NCBI RefSeq assembly: GCF_000374925.1
Contig: NZ_KB895554.1
Location: forward strand, 1-64,000
Source of the DNA: Arthrobacter sp. 131MFCol6.1
GTDB lineage: Bacteria > Actinomycetota > Actinomycetes > Actinomycetales > Micrococcaceae
Length of the DNA stretch: 64,000 bases
Direction of reading: 5' to 3'
Shown here: positions 55,973-63,813 of the stretch, piece after piece
Numbering within the stretch: position 1 is the first letter of the stretch
How the letters are laid out: every line of letters begins with the position of its first letter
The notes under the pieces: model-generated
Databases searched by the model: none
What the model was told of the DNA's origin: nothing
What the model saw: only the letters and a program-made list of their open reading frames with translations
Position numbers and translations under genes: made by a program

Positions 55973-56017
55973 TTTCCTCCATGATTGGGACGATGTGCGA
56001 TGGCCCATCCGTGGGCC
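55973..56017 (-). promoter_or_regulatory. CsrA-target-like leader of fliC
   Basis: In the minus-strand leader, GGCCCA and TGGGCC (56017-56012 and 56007-56002) form a perfect 6-bp stem with loop CGGA. The Shine-Dalgarno GGAGGAAA (55980-55973) supplies a second GGA. A GGA-loop hairpin plus a GGA-rich ribosome site is the arrangement CsrA dimers bridge. Both csrA and its antagonist fliW are in this cluster. Confidence 0.65.
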
Positions 56018-56028
56018 TTCACGAGTAG

Positions 56029-56055
56029 TTATCGCCATTTGCCCAGCACACGTAA
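56029..56055 (-). promoter_or_regulatory. Sigma-28-like promoter of fliC
   Basis: TTACGTGT, 11 bp and GGCGATAA on the minus strand. The predicted start lies about 53 nt before the ATG, just upstream of the GGA hairpin. A second -10-like element, GCTGATAA (56114-56107), lacks a good -35. Confidence 0.7.
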
Positions 56056-56125
56056 GGAAGATTCCAAAAGAGTTTTTCAGTTCAACGCCCGGGCTGCTCC
56101 TGACTGTTATCAGCCTTATTGCCGC

Positions 56126-56152
56126 TAACGGATGGCGCACCCCTGCCGATAG
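56126..56152 (+). promoter_or_regulatory. Sigma-28-like promoter of flgN-flgK-flgL-fliW
   Basis: TAACGGAT, 11 bp and GCCGATAG on the plus strand, about 110 bp before flgN. It is divergent from the fliC promoter and shares its motif. Confidence 0.75.
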
Positions 56153-56261
56153 TTTCTACGAACCCTGCTGAAGGCTGAATCGTCCGCACGATGAAATCGA
56201 CGCCCCGGCACCACCGCACCAGTCATCTGCACCATTCACACATGAGGGAGCCGTCCGGACC

Positions 56262-56750
56262 ATGGCCATCCACGAACTTTCAGCCCTGCTGTGGCGGGAG
56301 CGTGAACTCCTGGACGTTCTCACCTTCAAGCTGGAGGAAGAGCAGTTGCTGCTCACCGCCGGGAAATCCCGCTGGCTGCCCCACGGCACCAAGGAAGTCG
56401 AGCAGGTCCTGGAACACCTCTCCAAGGCGAGCCTGGCCCGCACCATCGAAGCCGCCGTCGTGGCCGAAACCTGGGGGCTGCCCACTGACGCGTCCCTCGG
56501 CGAACTCGCCGCTGCCGCGCCGGAAGGCGCCTGGTCCGAGATCCTCACGGCTCATCTGACGGCGTTGACCCACCAAACGACACTGATCAAGGAACTGCGC
56601 GACTCCAACGAGCAGTACCTGCGCACCGCAGTCCGTTCCACCCAGGAATCCCTCGCCGATCTGCGGCCCACCGCTGCAGCCGGCACCTATGACGCCCAGG
56701 GCAAGACCGGGGAAACCGCAGCCTCGCGTATTTTCGACAAGCAATTCTAA
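56262..56750 (+). CDS. flgN: Flagellar chaperone FlgN
   Basis: A 162-aa helical chaperone for FlgK and FlgL, encoded right before them. The FlgN domain spans 5-140 (LSALLWRERELLDVLTFKLEEEQLLLTAGKSRWLPHGTKEVEQVLEHL). The C-terminal end (AASRIFDKQF) is typical of the family. A paralog with shared motifs is encoded at 26622-27137. The stop is 10 bp before flgK. Confidence 0.9.
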   Translation: MAIHELSALLWRERELLDVLTFKLEEEQLLLTAGKSRWLPHGTKEVEQVLEHLSKASLARTIEAAVVAETWGLPTDASLGELAAAAPEGAWSEILTAHLTALTHQTTLIKELRDSNEQYLRTAVRSTQESLADLRPTAAAGTYDAQGKTGETAASRIFDKQF

Positions 56751-56760
56751 GGAAGCGACC

Positions 56761-58173
56761 ATGAGTACCTTCGGCGCCCTGAACACCGCCTACCGTGGCT
56801 TGACCGCCGCCCAGCAGGGCATGAACGTGGCCGGGCAGAACATCGCCAACGCCGCCACCGAGGGTTACACCCGGCAGCGCGTCCAGCAGTCGTCAATTGT
56901 GGCTCCCGCGCAGGGCCTGTTCGGCTCGGGCCGCCCCGAGGCCGGGAACGGCGTCTCCGTGGACGGCATCGCACGCTTGGGCAGCAGCTTCCTTGACTCG
57001 GGCGTCCGATCGACGGCGGCCCAGTCCGGCTACGCCAGCGCCCGGTCTTCCGCGCTCCAGGGGATCGAAGGCATGCTGCAGGAACCCGGCGAAAACGGCA
57101 TCTCCACCGCGCTCCAGGGCTTCTGGTCGGCCTGGCAAGGCGCGGCCAACCAGCCCAACGACTCCGCAGCCAAGGGACTGGTCCTGCAGGCCGGCAACGA
57201 CCTCGCCACCAAGGTCTCCTCTTCCTACCGCTCCCTTGAAGACCAGTGGAGCAGCGTCCGTGGCCAGGCCCAAGGCGCCGTGGACGCCGTCAATGCCGCC
57301 GCCACGCAGGTGGCCGCCTTCAACACCAGCATCCGCTCAACCCTCGCCGCAGGAGGATCCGCCAACGAGCTGATCGACGCCCGGGCCAAGCTCACCGAGA
57401 CCATCTCCCGGCTGACCGGCGGCACCGTCAGGGAACAGGCCGACGGCACCGTGGATGTCCACGTCGGCGGAAACGCCCTCGTGATGGGCAGCTCCGTCCG
57501 GGCCCTCGCCCTCTCCGGAACCCAGACTGCGGACAAGCTCGGCACCGCCGTGCAGCTTGAGTGGGCGGACCGGCCGGGCGCGGCAATCGCCGTCGCCGAC
57601 GGCGAGATCGCCGGCGCGTTGTCCGTCCTGGCCCCTGCAGCGAACGGCGGCGCCATCGATTCGGCCGCACAGTCACTGAACAAGTTCGCCGGCGACCTGC
57701 GGGACGCGGTCAACGCCCTTCACTTCGGCGGACGGACCTCAGCCGGTACTTCATCGGGCAACTTTTTCGACCCGGCGGCCGCGGGCCCTGCTGCCCTCGC
57801 CCTCGCCGTTGTGCCCAAGGCCGCCGCGGAAGTCGCGGTCGGCGTGGCGGGTGCGGGGAACCTGGACGGCAGCCTCGCCGACCAGATCTCACAGCTTGGC
57901 ACTGGGCCGGGGTCTCCGGACAGCGCCTGGGCAAACATCGTCACCGGGATCGGTGTGCAGTCACGCGGCGCCCAGCAGCATGAAGCGTTGAGCTCGGCAG
58001 CGGAGATCTCCGCGCAGTCCAACCGCGCCTCGCAGGCGTCCGTCAGCCTCGACGAGGAAAACGTCAGCCTGCTCACCAACCAGCACGCGTACCAGGCCGC
58101 CGCCCGCGTCATGACGGCTGTGGACGAAGCCCTGGACGTTCTGATCAACCGCACCGGACTGGTAGGAAGATAG
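56761..58173 (+). CDS. flgK: Hook-filament junction protein FlgK (HAP1)
   Basis: A 470-aa junction protein. The N-terminus MSTFGALNTAYRGLTAAQQGMNVAGQNIANAATEGYTRQRVQQ and C-terminal SVSLDEENVSLLTNQHAYQAAARVMTAVDEALDVLINRTGLVGR are family signatures. ATG 56761 is preceded by AAGGAAGC. It is part of the flgN-flgK-flgL-fliW operon. Confidence 0.97.
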   Translation: MSTFGALNTAYRGLTAAQQGMNVAGQNIANAATEGYTRQRVQQSSIVAPAQGLFGSGRPEAGNGVSVDGIARLGSSFLDSGVRSTAAQSGYASARSSALQGIEGMLQEPGENGISTALQGFWSAWQGAANQPNDSAAKGLVLQAGNDLATKVSSSYRSLEDQWSSVRGQAQGAVDAVNAAATQVAAFNTSIRSTLAAGGSANELIDARAKLTETISRLTGGTVREQADGTVDVHVGGNALVMGSSVRALALSGTQTADKLGTAVQLEWADRPGAAIAVADGEIAGALSVLAPAANGGAIDSAAQSLNKFAGDLRDAVNALHFGGRTSAGTSSGNFFDPAAAGPAALALAVVPKAAAEVAVGVAGAGNLDGSLADQISQLGTGPGSPDSAWANIVTGIGVQSRGAQQHEALSSAAEISAQSNRASQASVSLDEENVSLLTNQHAYQAAARVMTAVDEALDVLINRTGLVGR

Positions 58174-58175
58174 AC

Positions 58176-59099
58176 ATGCTGAACCGGGTAACAAACCTGA
58201 CCATGAGCACAACCGCCCAGCGGACCCTGCAGGCCCAGCAGTCCAAGCTGGCCCAGCTGCAGGAAAAGGCCACCACGCTGGACAAAATTTCGCGTCCTTC
58301 CGACGATCCTGCCGCCACCGCGCAGGCTCTCGATACGCGCGCGCGGCTCGCCGCCAACGCCCAGTACGGCAGGAACATCGACGACGGCGCCGGCTGGCTC
58401 AACGCGGCCGACTCCGCCCTCAGCCAGGCCACCAACGTCATGAACCGCATCCTCGACCTCACGGTCCAGGCCGGCAATGGCGCGCTCAACCAGGCGGGCA
58501 AGGACGCGATCGCCGTCGAGCTCGAAGGGCTGAACAAGGATCTGCTGTCAACCGCCAACAGCAAGCACCTTGGCCGCAACATTTTTGCTGGAAGTTCTGA
58601 CGCGGCCACGGCCTTCAGCCCGGCCATCCCGGCCGACCCGACGGTTCCGGGTGACACCGGGACTCCCCCGGTCTTCAACGGCGTCGCCGGCGGTTCAGTG
58701 GAACGGCGCATCAGTGCCGACAGAACCGTCCAGGTCGACGCGGACGGCGCCGCGATCTTCGGCAGCGGCTCTGGCTCCGTCTTCGACGCCGTCACCAAGA
58801 CCATCGAGTCCCTGCGCAAAGGTGAGGATGCCACTGTGAACCTCACAAACCTTCAAGCGTCTTTCAAGAACATCGTCAGCGGGCGTGCTGAAATAGGAAC
58901 ACGGCAGGTGCAGCTGGAACGCGCAGGCAACGTCAACACCGAACTGGAGGCCACCTTGGATGCACAGAAGATGGGCATTGAAAAGGCAGATCTCGGCAGC
59001 GTCATCATGGACCTGAAGCTTCAGGAAACCAACTACCAGGTGGCCCTCGCGGCGACGGCCCGGGTGCTTCAGCCCACCCTGATGGACTTCCTGCGGTGA
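58176..59099 (+). CDS. flgL: Hook-filament junction protein FlgL (HAP3)
   Basis: A 307-aa flagellin-like junction protein: MLNRVTNLTMSTTAQRTLQAQQSKLAQLQEKATTLDKISRPSDDPAATAQAL at the start and IMDLKLQETNYQVALAATARVLQPTLMDFLR at the end. It starts 2 bp after flgK and overlaps fliW. Confidence 0.97.
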   Translation: MLNRVTNLTMSTTAQRTLQAQQSKLAQLQEKATTLDKISRPSDDPAATAQALDTRARLAANAQYGRNIDDGAGWLNAADSALSQATNVMNRILDLTVQAGNGALNQAGKDAIAVELEGLNKDLLSTANSKHLGRNIFAGSSDAATAFSPAIPADPTVPGDTGTPPVFNGVAGGSVERRISADRTVQVDADGAAIFGSGSGSVFDAVTKTIESLRKGEDATVNLTNLQASFKNIVSGRAEIGTRQVQLERAGNVNTELEATLDAQKMGIEKADLGSVIMDLKLQETNYQVALAATARVLQPTLMDFLR

Positions 59100-59500
59100 G
59101 CACCCCGGTCATGGACACTCCGGTCGCCAGCCTGCCCCTCTCTTTCACCGCACCCATGCCGGGATTCGAGGAGCTGCACGATTTCGCGTTGCGGAGCGTC
59201 GAGGGCGCGGCCGGCCTGTACGCCCTGGAGGCAGGTTCGAGCCCGGTGCGGCTGTTCCTGGCCGACGCCGCCGTGTTTGCACCCAGCTACGCTCCGCCGA
59301 TCCCGGCGGCATCGCTGGAGGCCCTGGAACTCGACGAGCGGGAGGCCGCCCAGGTCCTGATCGTGGTCAACCACTCCCCCGGTTCCACGACCGTCAACCT
59401 CATGGCTCCGATCATTCTGAACCGCGCCACAGGACGCTGCTCGCAGCTTGTGCTGGACGGCCGGGACTTCCCGCTCCGGGCCGAACTCAACTCGCTCTAG
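59096..59500 (+). CDS. fliW: Flagellar assembly factor FliW
   Basis: A 134-aa protein that binds either CsrA or flagellin, thereby coupling flagellin translation to export. The family features are visible (PMPGFEELHDFALRSVE near the start; LVVVNHSPGSTTVNLMAPIILNRATGRCSQLVLDGRDFPLRAEL). The GTG start overlaps the flgL stop (GTGA). CsrA and a matching fliC leader are present, so the full partner switch can be proposed. Confidence 0.95.
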   Translation: MSTPVMDTPVASLPLSFTAPMPGFEELHDFALRSVEGAAGLYALEAGSSPVRLFLADAAVFAPSYAPPIPAASLEALELDEREAAQVLIVVNHSPGSTTVNLMAPIILNRATGRCSQLVLDGRDFPLRAELNSL

Positions 59501-59565
59501 TCGGCCGCCCGGCAAAGCGCGCGGCCCTGCCCTGCGCCCCTCCACCTTCACGAGCTTCACCGGCT

Positions 59566-60150
59566 TCACCAGAAATGCGCCACGTCCACTACGAGCCGCG
59601 ACCCGGCGTCCGGCCCGGGCAGGGTCAGGACCCGGAACGGCAGCCGGGCGCGTACCCCCAGGCCAATGGTCGAATAGCCCTCGAAGCTGCCCGCCCACGC
59701 CACCTGCCGGAAGGTCTGGTAGCCGGCCACGTCAGCCAGTTCATTCTTGTTCGGCGGGTTGTAGGTGGGGTTGCCGGCGTCGTCATATGCGGGTGCATTG
59801 ACCGTGAGCTGAATGAAAGCCTGGCCCCGCAGCGGGACCGGCAGGCCGGACCCGTCCTGCACCACCCCGGGTACGTAGCGGACGCTATAGCCGGCCACGG
59901 GGCCGTTGAGATCAATGACCAGCCGGTCAAAACAGTAGTGCTGACCGGTCCGGACGTTCACCACCTTGGCCTGGCTCATGGCGGGATCCGCTTTGGCCAG
60001 CGATCCCCAGGCCTGTCCGCAGTAAGGGTCCGCGGCGGCAGGCGCCGGCGCAAGAATCCCGAGACCGGCGGCCATCAGCACTGTTGCGAGCAACGCGCGG
60101 AACTTCCGCAACTGGGTCTTTTTCAACTGGGTCTTCGTCAACCCCGCCAC
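59566..60150 (-). CDS. Secreted AMIN-like domain protein
   Basis: A 194-aa exported protein with GTG start and signal peptide (TM segment about 18-37, cleavage near PAPAAADPY). The mature part holds an AMIN-like beta-domain: VVNVRTGQHYCFDRLVIDLNGPVAGYSVRYVP and TIGLGVRARLPFRVLTLPGPDAGSRLVVDVAHFW. Such domains are linked to envelope localisation. The N-terminus has a small in-frame duplication (KTQLKKTQLRK). It stands alone. Confidence 0.75.
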   Translation of the reverse strand: MAGLTKTQLKKTQLRKFRALLATVLMAAGLGILAPAPAAADPYCGQAWGSLAKADPAMSQAKVVNVRTGQHYCFDRLVIDLNGPVAGYSVRYVPGVVQDGSGLPVPLRGQAFIQLTVNAPAYDDAGNPTYNPPNKNELADVAGYQTFRQVAWAGSFEGYSTIGLGVRARLPFRVLTLPGPDAGSRLVVDVAHFW

Positions 60151-60372
60151 CCCCTCGTGCTGCCTGGGCCCTTGGGCTGGCGGAACAGTCAGCGCAGGTC
60201 AGACGCTTCCAGCGTAGGCGGCCCCGACCCGGCGGGCGAGGTCCTCCACGGTTTCGGCGCCCAACCGTTAGCGTGGCCCATTGCTGGTCACGGACGGATT
60301 TCACAGACACAACGCGTGAATATCGTTCACGAACAGATAACACCGTCAGCCCCAGCCCAGGCCGGGAACGGC

Positions 60373-60405
60373 GAAGCGCCGGCACCCTCGCGGGTCCGGC
60401 GCTTC
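60373..60405. terminator. Long hairpin between DUF4193 and AMIN-like genes
   Basis: GAAGCGCCGG pairs with CCGGCGCTTC around an inner ACCC-TCGC-GGGT stem. It lies 29 bp past the DUF4193 stop. The plus strand follows with TTAC, the minus strand has no T-run. The rest of the 60151-60433 gap holds a CGTGAA-N5-TTCACG inverted repeat at 60315-60331 and no gene. Confidence 0.65.
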
Positions 60406-60433
60406 TTACGGCCTGGCTGATGCTTGGAAGGCT

Positions 60434-60736
60434 TTAGCCTTCGCAGTCGCGGCAGTACTTCATGCCGTTCTTCTCAAGGGCCACCTGGGACCTGTGACGG
60501 ACCAGGAAGCAGGAGGAGCAGGTGAATTCATCGGACTGCTCCGGAACAACAATGACCGTCAGCTCTTCGCCGGACAGATCCGCACCGGGAAGATCGATGC
60601 CTTCAGCGGTGTCATTCTCATCGACGTCGATCACGGCGGTCTGCGCGCCGCCGCCGCGGGACGCCTGAAGGGCCTCCAGCGACTCAGCGGGAGATTCTTC
60701 TTCTGTCTTGCGTGGGGCGTCGTAATCGGTAGCCAT
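60434..60736 (-). CDS. DUF4193 zinc-ribbon protein
   Basis: A 100-aa actinobacterial protein. The N-terminal half is acidic; the C-terminus has a Cys4 zinc ribbon (FTCSSCFLVRHRSQVALEKNGMKYCRDCEG). MATDYDAPRKTEEESPAES is the usual beginning, so I use the ATG at 60736. Function is unknown; RNA-polymerase or regulatory partners would fit the fold, but nothing here shows it. Confidence 0.88.
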   Translation of the reverse strand: MATDYDAPRKTEEESPAESLEALQASRGGGAQTAVIDVDENDTAEGIDLPGADLSGEELTVIVVPEQSDEFTCSSCFLVRHRSQVALEKNGMKYCRDCEG

Positions 60737-60929
60737 ATCGGGGTTCACTTTCGTTGCTGCGCAGCGCCATTTCAGGCACCTCAGTGAAGCAGTTTAGGAC
60801 ATTATGCATGGAGTTGAGCAATAGTGTGGCCTATCAGACACAATGAGTCGGACGGGCCCTGGCAAACCGGTGCAGCGGACCCCGCCGGAGCGTCTCCGAC
60901 CTTCGAACGGGCAGTTCACGTGCGGCAGT

Positions 60930-61424
60930 TCAGGCGACCGGCCAGACCACGAGGGTCTGCCATTTCGCCGGGTCGGGTTCGACGCCGGGATCGGTGAGGT
61001 AGTACTCCCACATTGCCACCCCCGGGTTCGCGCCGTCCTGCCGCATCCGCGCCATGATCGCGCCGTAGGTGTGCTGCAGTGATTCGTAGGGGCCGATGTG
61101 CATCGCCTCGTAGCCCTGGCCTGCGGGGAGGATCCCGGCGATGACCGCAGTGTCCGCGCCGCCGGGATTCGTGAAAGGTGCGGCGAGCGGAAACCCCGCC
61201 TCGACGTCGACGACGTCGGTCGGCGTGCCGCGGTACAGCGCGAACGGCGGTCCGGCCAACTGGACGTGCTGCTCCTGCACCGCACCCATGACGGCGGAGA
61301 AGGCACGGCCGAAAAATTCCCGCAACGCATCCATCGGGACTGTCTCACGCACGACCGCTGTGGGCTGTTCCTTGAGTTGGGCGGCCCTGATGTCCGGGGC
61401 CGGCCCCGGGTTCGTTTGAGTCAT
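60930..61424 (-). CDS. GyrI-like small-molecule-binding protein
   Basis: A 164-aa single-domain protein of the GyrI/AraC effector-binding type (SOUL/BacR-like). It shows LKEQPTAVVRETVPMDALREFFGRAFSAVMG, PFALYRGTPTDVVDVEAGFPLAAP and GQGYEAMHIGPYESLQHTYGAI. It has no DNA-binding domain. Such proteins bind or hydrolyse drug-like small molecules; the ligand is unknown. Standing next to the agmatine operon, it may or may not be related. Confidence 0.8.
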   Translation of the reverse strand: MTQTNPGPAPDIRAAQLKEQPTAVVRETVPMDALREFFGRAFSAVMGAVQEQHVQLAGPPFALYRGTPTDVVDVEAGFPLAAPFTNPGGADTAVIAGILPAGQGYEAMHIGPYESLQHTYGAIMARMRQDGANPGVAMWEYYLTDPGVEPDPAKWQTLVVWPVA

Positions 61425-61657
61425 ACCCCAGACTCTGCCGGGTCCAATCCACGGTCTAGGGCCTTACGGCCCGCACCCCCGGGGAGGTCCGCGCCGGGGG
61501 TTGGCAGCGGTCCGGCCGCCGGCCCCGGGACGCCGCAGGTTGCACCGCGAATAAATAAATGAACTTTATTCATATTAGGTCTTGCCCCGCGCGCCCGTCA
61601 CCCTCAAACTAAATGAACACCGTTCATTAATGTGACGCCCGTCTCACTGGAGTAGCC
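61425..61657. promoter_or_regulatory. Regulatory region of the agmatine operon
   Basis: The region contains two palindromes sharing an AATGAA half: AATGAAC-TTT-ATTCATA (61558-61574, imperfect) and AATGAAC-ACC-GTTCATT (61612-61628, perfect). Both have the size and shape of TetR-family operators. A TTGCAC -35-like hexamer is at 61540-61545. No regulator gene for them is inside the window. Confidence 0.65.
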
Positions 61658-62773
61658 ATGATCGAAATCACGTCCCTCGACACCCCGCCCTCCCTGGCCC
61701 GCACCGCCTCGTCCCCTACCACGCAGTCCAGCACAACGCAGTCCAGCACCGCGCCGTCCAGCACCGCGCCGTCCAGCACCGCGCAGTCCAGCACAACGCC
61801 GTCCAGCCGGCCTGCGCTGCGGGTCGGCGTCGTACAACATCGCTGGCATCCTGACGCCGCGGCCCTGCACGCAGAACTGGACGAAGGCATCGGGCGGGCG
61901 GCCCGGCTGGGAGCCGCCGTCGTCTTCCTCCCCGAGCTCACACTGTCCCGCTACCCCGCGGACACGCTTCCCGAAAATGACGCCGCCGGGGGCGGGACCA
62001 CGCGCCCGCGGCCCTCGGACATCGCCGAGGACCTGTTCACCGGCCCCACGTTCCGCTTCGCGGCGGACGCGGCCCGGAAACACGGAATCTGCGTCCACGC
62101 CTCGCTCTACCAGAAGGCGGAGAATCCGGACGGCGCTGACGACGGCCTGGGCCTAAACACCGCCATCCTGGTGTCCCCCGGGGGCGAACTCCTGGCCCGC
62201 ACCCACAAGCTCCACATTCCCGTCACGGCCGGCTACTACGAGGACAAATTCTTCCGCCAGGGCCCGGACGGCGACGACGCCTACGAGGTCCATGCCCCCG
62301 CCGAACTCGGCGGCGCACGGTTGGGCATGCCCACCTGCTGGGACGAGTGGTTCCCGGAGCTGGCGCGGATTTACTCCCTCGGCGGGGCGGAGCTCCTGGT
62401 CTACCCCACCGCCATCGGCTCCGAGCCGGACCACCCGGACTTCGACACCCAGCCGTTGTGGCAGCAGGTCATTGTGGGCAACGGCATCGCCAACGGGCTG
62501 TTCATGGTGGTCCCCAACCGCTGGGGCAGCGAAGGCACGCTGAACTTCTACGGTTCCTCCTTCATCTCCGACCCCTACGGCCGGATCCTCGCCCAGGCAC
62601 CGCGGGACGAATCCGCAGTGATTGTCGCGGACCTCGATCTCGACCAGCGCCGGGACTGGCTCACGCTCTTCCCCTTCCTGGCCACCCGCCGCCCGGACAC
62701 GTACGGGCGTCTGACCGAACCGGTACGCGCCGACGCCCCGCTCGGCTCCGACACCAGCAAGGCCAACGCATGA
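61658..62773 (+). CDS. aguB: N-carbamoylputrescine amidase
   Basis: A 371-aa carbon-nitrogen hydrolase that converts N-carbamoylputrescine to putrescine, CO2 and ammonia. The catalytic triad is E93 (FLPELTLSRYP), K184 (RTHKLHIP) and C227 (MPTCWDEWFPE). The CWDEWFPE context is typical of AguB. The first 50 residues are an unusual Ser/Thr-rich tract encoded by a tandem repeat; alternative starts after it are possible, but the ATG at 61658 is well placed. It overlaps aguA by 4 nt. Confidence 0.9.
   Translation: MIEITSLDTPPSLARTASSPTTQSSTTQSSTAPSSTAPSSTAQSSTTPSSRPALRVGVVQHRWHPDAAALHAELDEGIGRAARLGAAVVFLPELTLSRYPADTLPENDAAGGGTTRPRPSDIAEDLFTGPTFRFAADAARKHGICVHASLYQKAENPDGADDGLGLNTAILVSPGGELLARTHKLHIPVTAGYYEDKFFRQGPDGDDAYEVHAPAELGGARLGMPTCWDEWFPELARIYSLGGAELLVYPTAIGSEPDHPDFDTQPLWQQVIVGNGIANGLFMVVPNRWGSEGTLNFYGSSFISDPYGRILAQAPRDESAVIVADLDLDQRRDWLTLFPFLATRRPDTYGRLTEPVRADAPLGSDTSKANA
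61724..61807. repeat. 15-bp tandem repeat in the aguB N-terminus
   Basis: Five full copies and a partial sixth of CAGTCCAGCACMRCG keep the reading frame and encode SSTxQ/P-type pentapeptides. Expansion or contraction would change only the length of the N-terminal tail. Confidence 0.9.
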
Positions 62774-63813
62774 GCGCCTGGCGGATGCCGTCCGAAACGG
62801 CACCCCAGGACCGGGTCTGGATGGCGTTCCCCACCGGCGGCTACACCCTGGGCGAAACAGCGGCAGAAGCCCACGCCGCCCGCTCCGTCTGGGCCGCCGT
62901 CGCGAACGCCGTCGTGGAATTCGAACCGGTCACCATGCTGGTGGCGCCGGCTGATGTGCAGACCGCGGCGGACTACCTCCACCCGGACATCGAGGTGGTC
63001 CCCGCCGCCCTGAACGACGCCTGGATGCGGGACATCGGCCCCACGTTCGTCCTCGACGACGGCGGCCGGCTCGGCGCCGTCGACTGGGTCTTCAACGGCT
63101 GGGGGGGCCAGGACTGGGCCGCCTGGGACAAGGATTCGCTCGTGGCGGCGGACGTCGCGGCCCGCTCGGGAGCCAGCCACCTCGTCTCCGCGCTGGTGAA
63201 CGAGGGCGGCGGCATCCACGTCGACGGCGAAGGCACGGTCCTCGTCACCGAGACGGTCCAGCTCGACCCGGGCCGCAACCCCGGGCTCGGCAAGGCCGAC
63301 GTCGAGGCCGAGCTGGCCCGGACCCTCGGTGTCAGCCACGTCGTCTGGCTTCCCCGCGGGCTGACCCGGGATTCGGAACGGTTTGGCACCCGCGGCCACG
63401 TCGACATCATCGCGGCCATCCCGTCCCCGGGCACCGTGCTGGTCCATTCCCAGCAGAACCCGGCACACCCCGATTTCGAGGTCAGCCGGGACATCATCAG
63501 CCACCTCGCCACGACCCGGGACGCGGCCGGCCGCGACTGGAACATCATCGAGGTCCCCGCCCCGGAAACCCTGACGGATGAGGAGGGTTTCGTCGACTAC
63601 AGCTACATCAACCATCTCGTGGTCAACGGCGGCGTCATCGCCTGCACCTTCGGCGACCCGATGGACGAAAAGGCCTTGCGCATCCTTGGCGACGCCTACC
63701 CCGGCCGCAGGGTAGTCGGCATCGACGCCCGCGAGCTCTTCGCCCGCGGCGGCGGCATCCACTGCATCACCCAACAGCAACCGTCCGTCCCCCAGAAGAC
63801 AGGTCAGCCATGA
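62770..63813 (+). CDS. aguA: Agmatine deiminase
   Basis: A 347-aa enzyme converting agmatine to N-carbamoylputrescine and ammonia. Catalytic Cys C332 lies in GGGIHCITQQQP; substrate-site sequences include NDAWMRDIGPTFV, NGWGGQ and NEGGGIHVDGEGTVLVTE. The ATG overlaps the aguB stop (ATGA). It feeds its product to AguB. Confidence 0.96.
   Translation: MSAWRMPSETAPQDRVWMAFPTGGYTLGETAAEAHAARSVWAAVANAVVEFEPVTMLVAPADVQTAADYLHPDIEVVPAALNDAWMRDIGPTFVLDDGGRLGAVDWVFNGWGGQDWAAWDKDSLVAADVAARSGASHLVSALVNEGGGIHVDGEGTVLVTETVQLDPGRNPGLGKADVEAELARTLGVSHVVWLPRGLTRDSERFGTRGHVDIIAAIPSPGTVLVHSQQNPAHPDFEVSRDIISHLATTRDAAGRDWNIIEVPAPETLTDEEGFVDYSYINHLVVNGGVIACTFGDPMDEKALRILGDAYPGRRVVGIDARELFARGGGIHCITQQQPSVPQKTGQP

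Noticed and set aside
56107..56133. Second fliC promoter with GCTGATAA as -10
   Set aside because: The -10 is good but the sequence 11 bp upstream (ATCCGTTA) does not match the T[A/T]ACG -35 seen at the other operons.
60315..60331. CRP/FNR-type site at CGTGAA-N5-TTCACG
   Set aside because: The GTGA and TCAC cores are 7 bp apart rather than 6, and the site is not clearly placed relative to a promoter.
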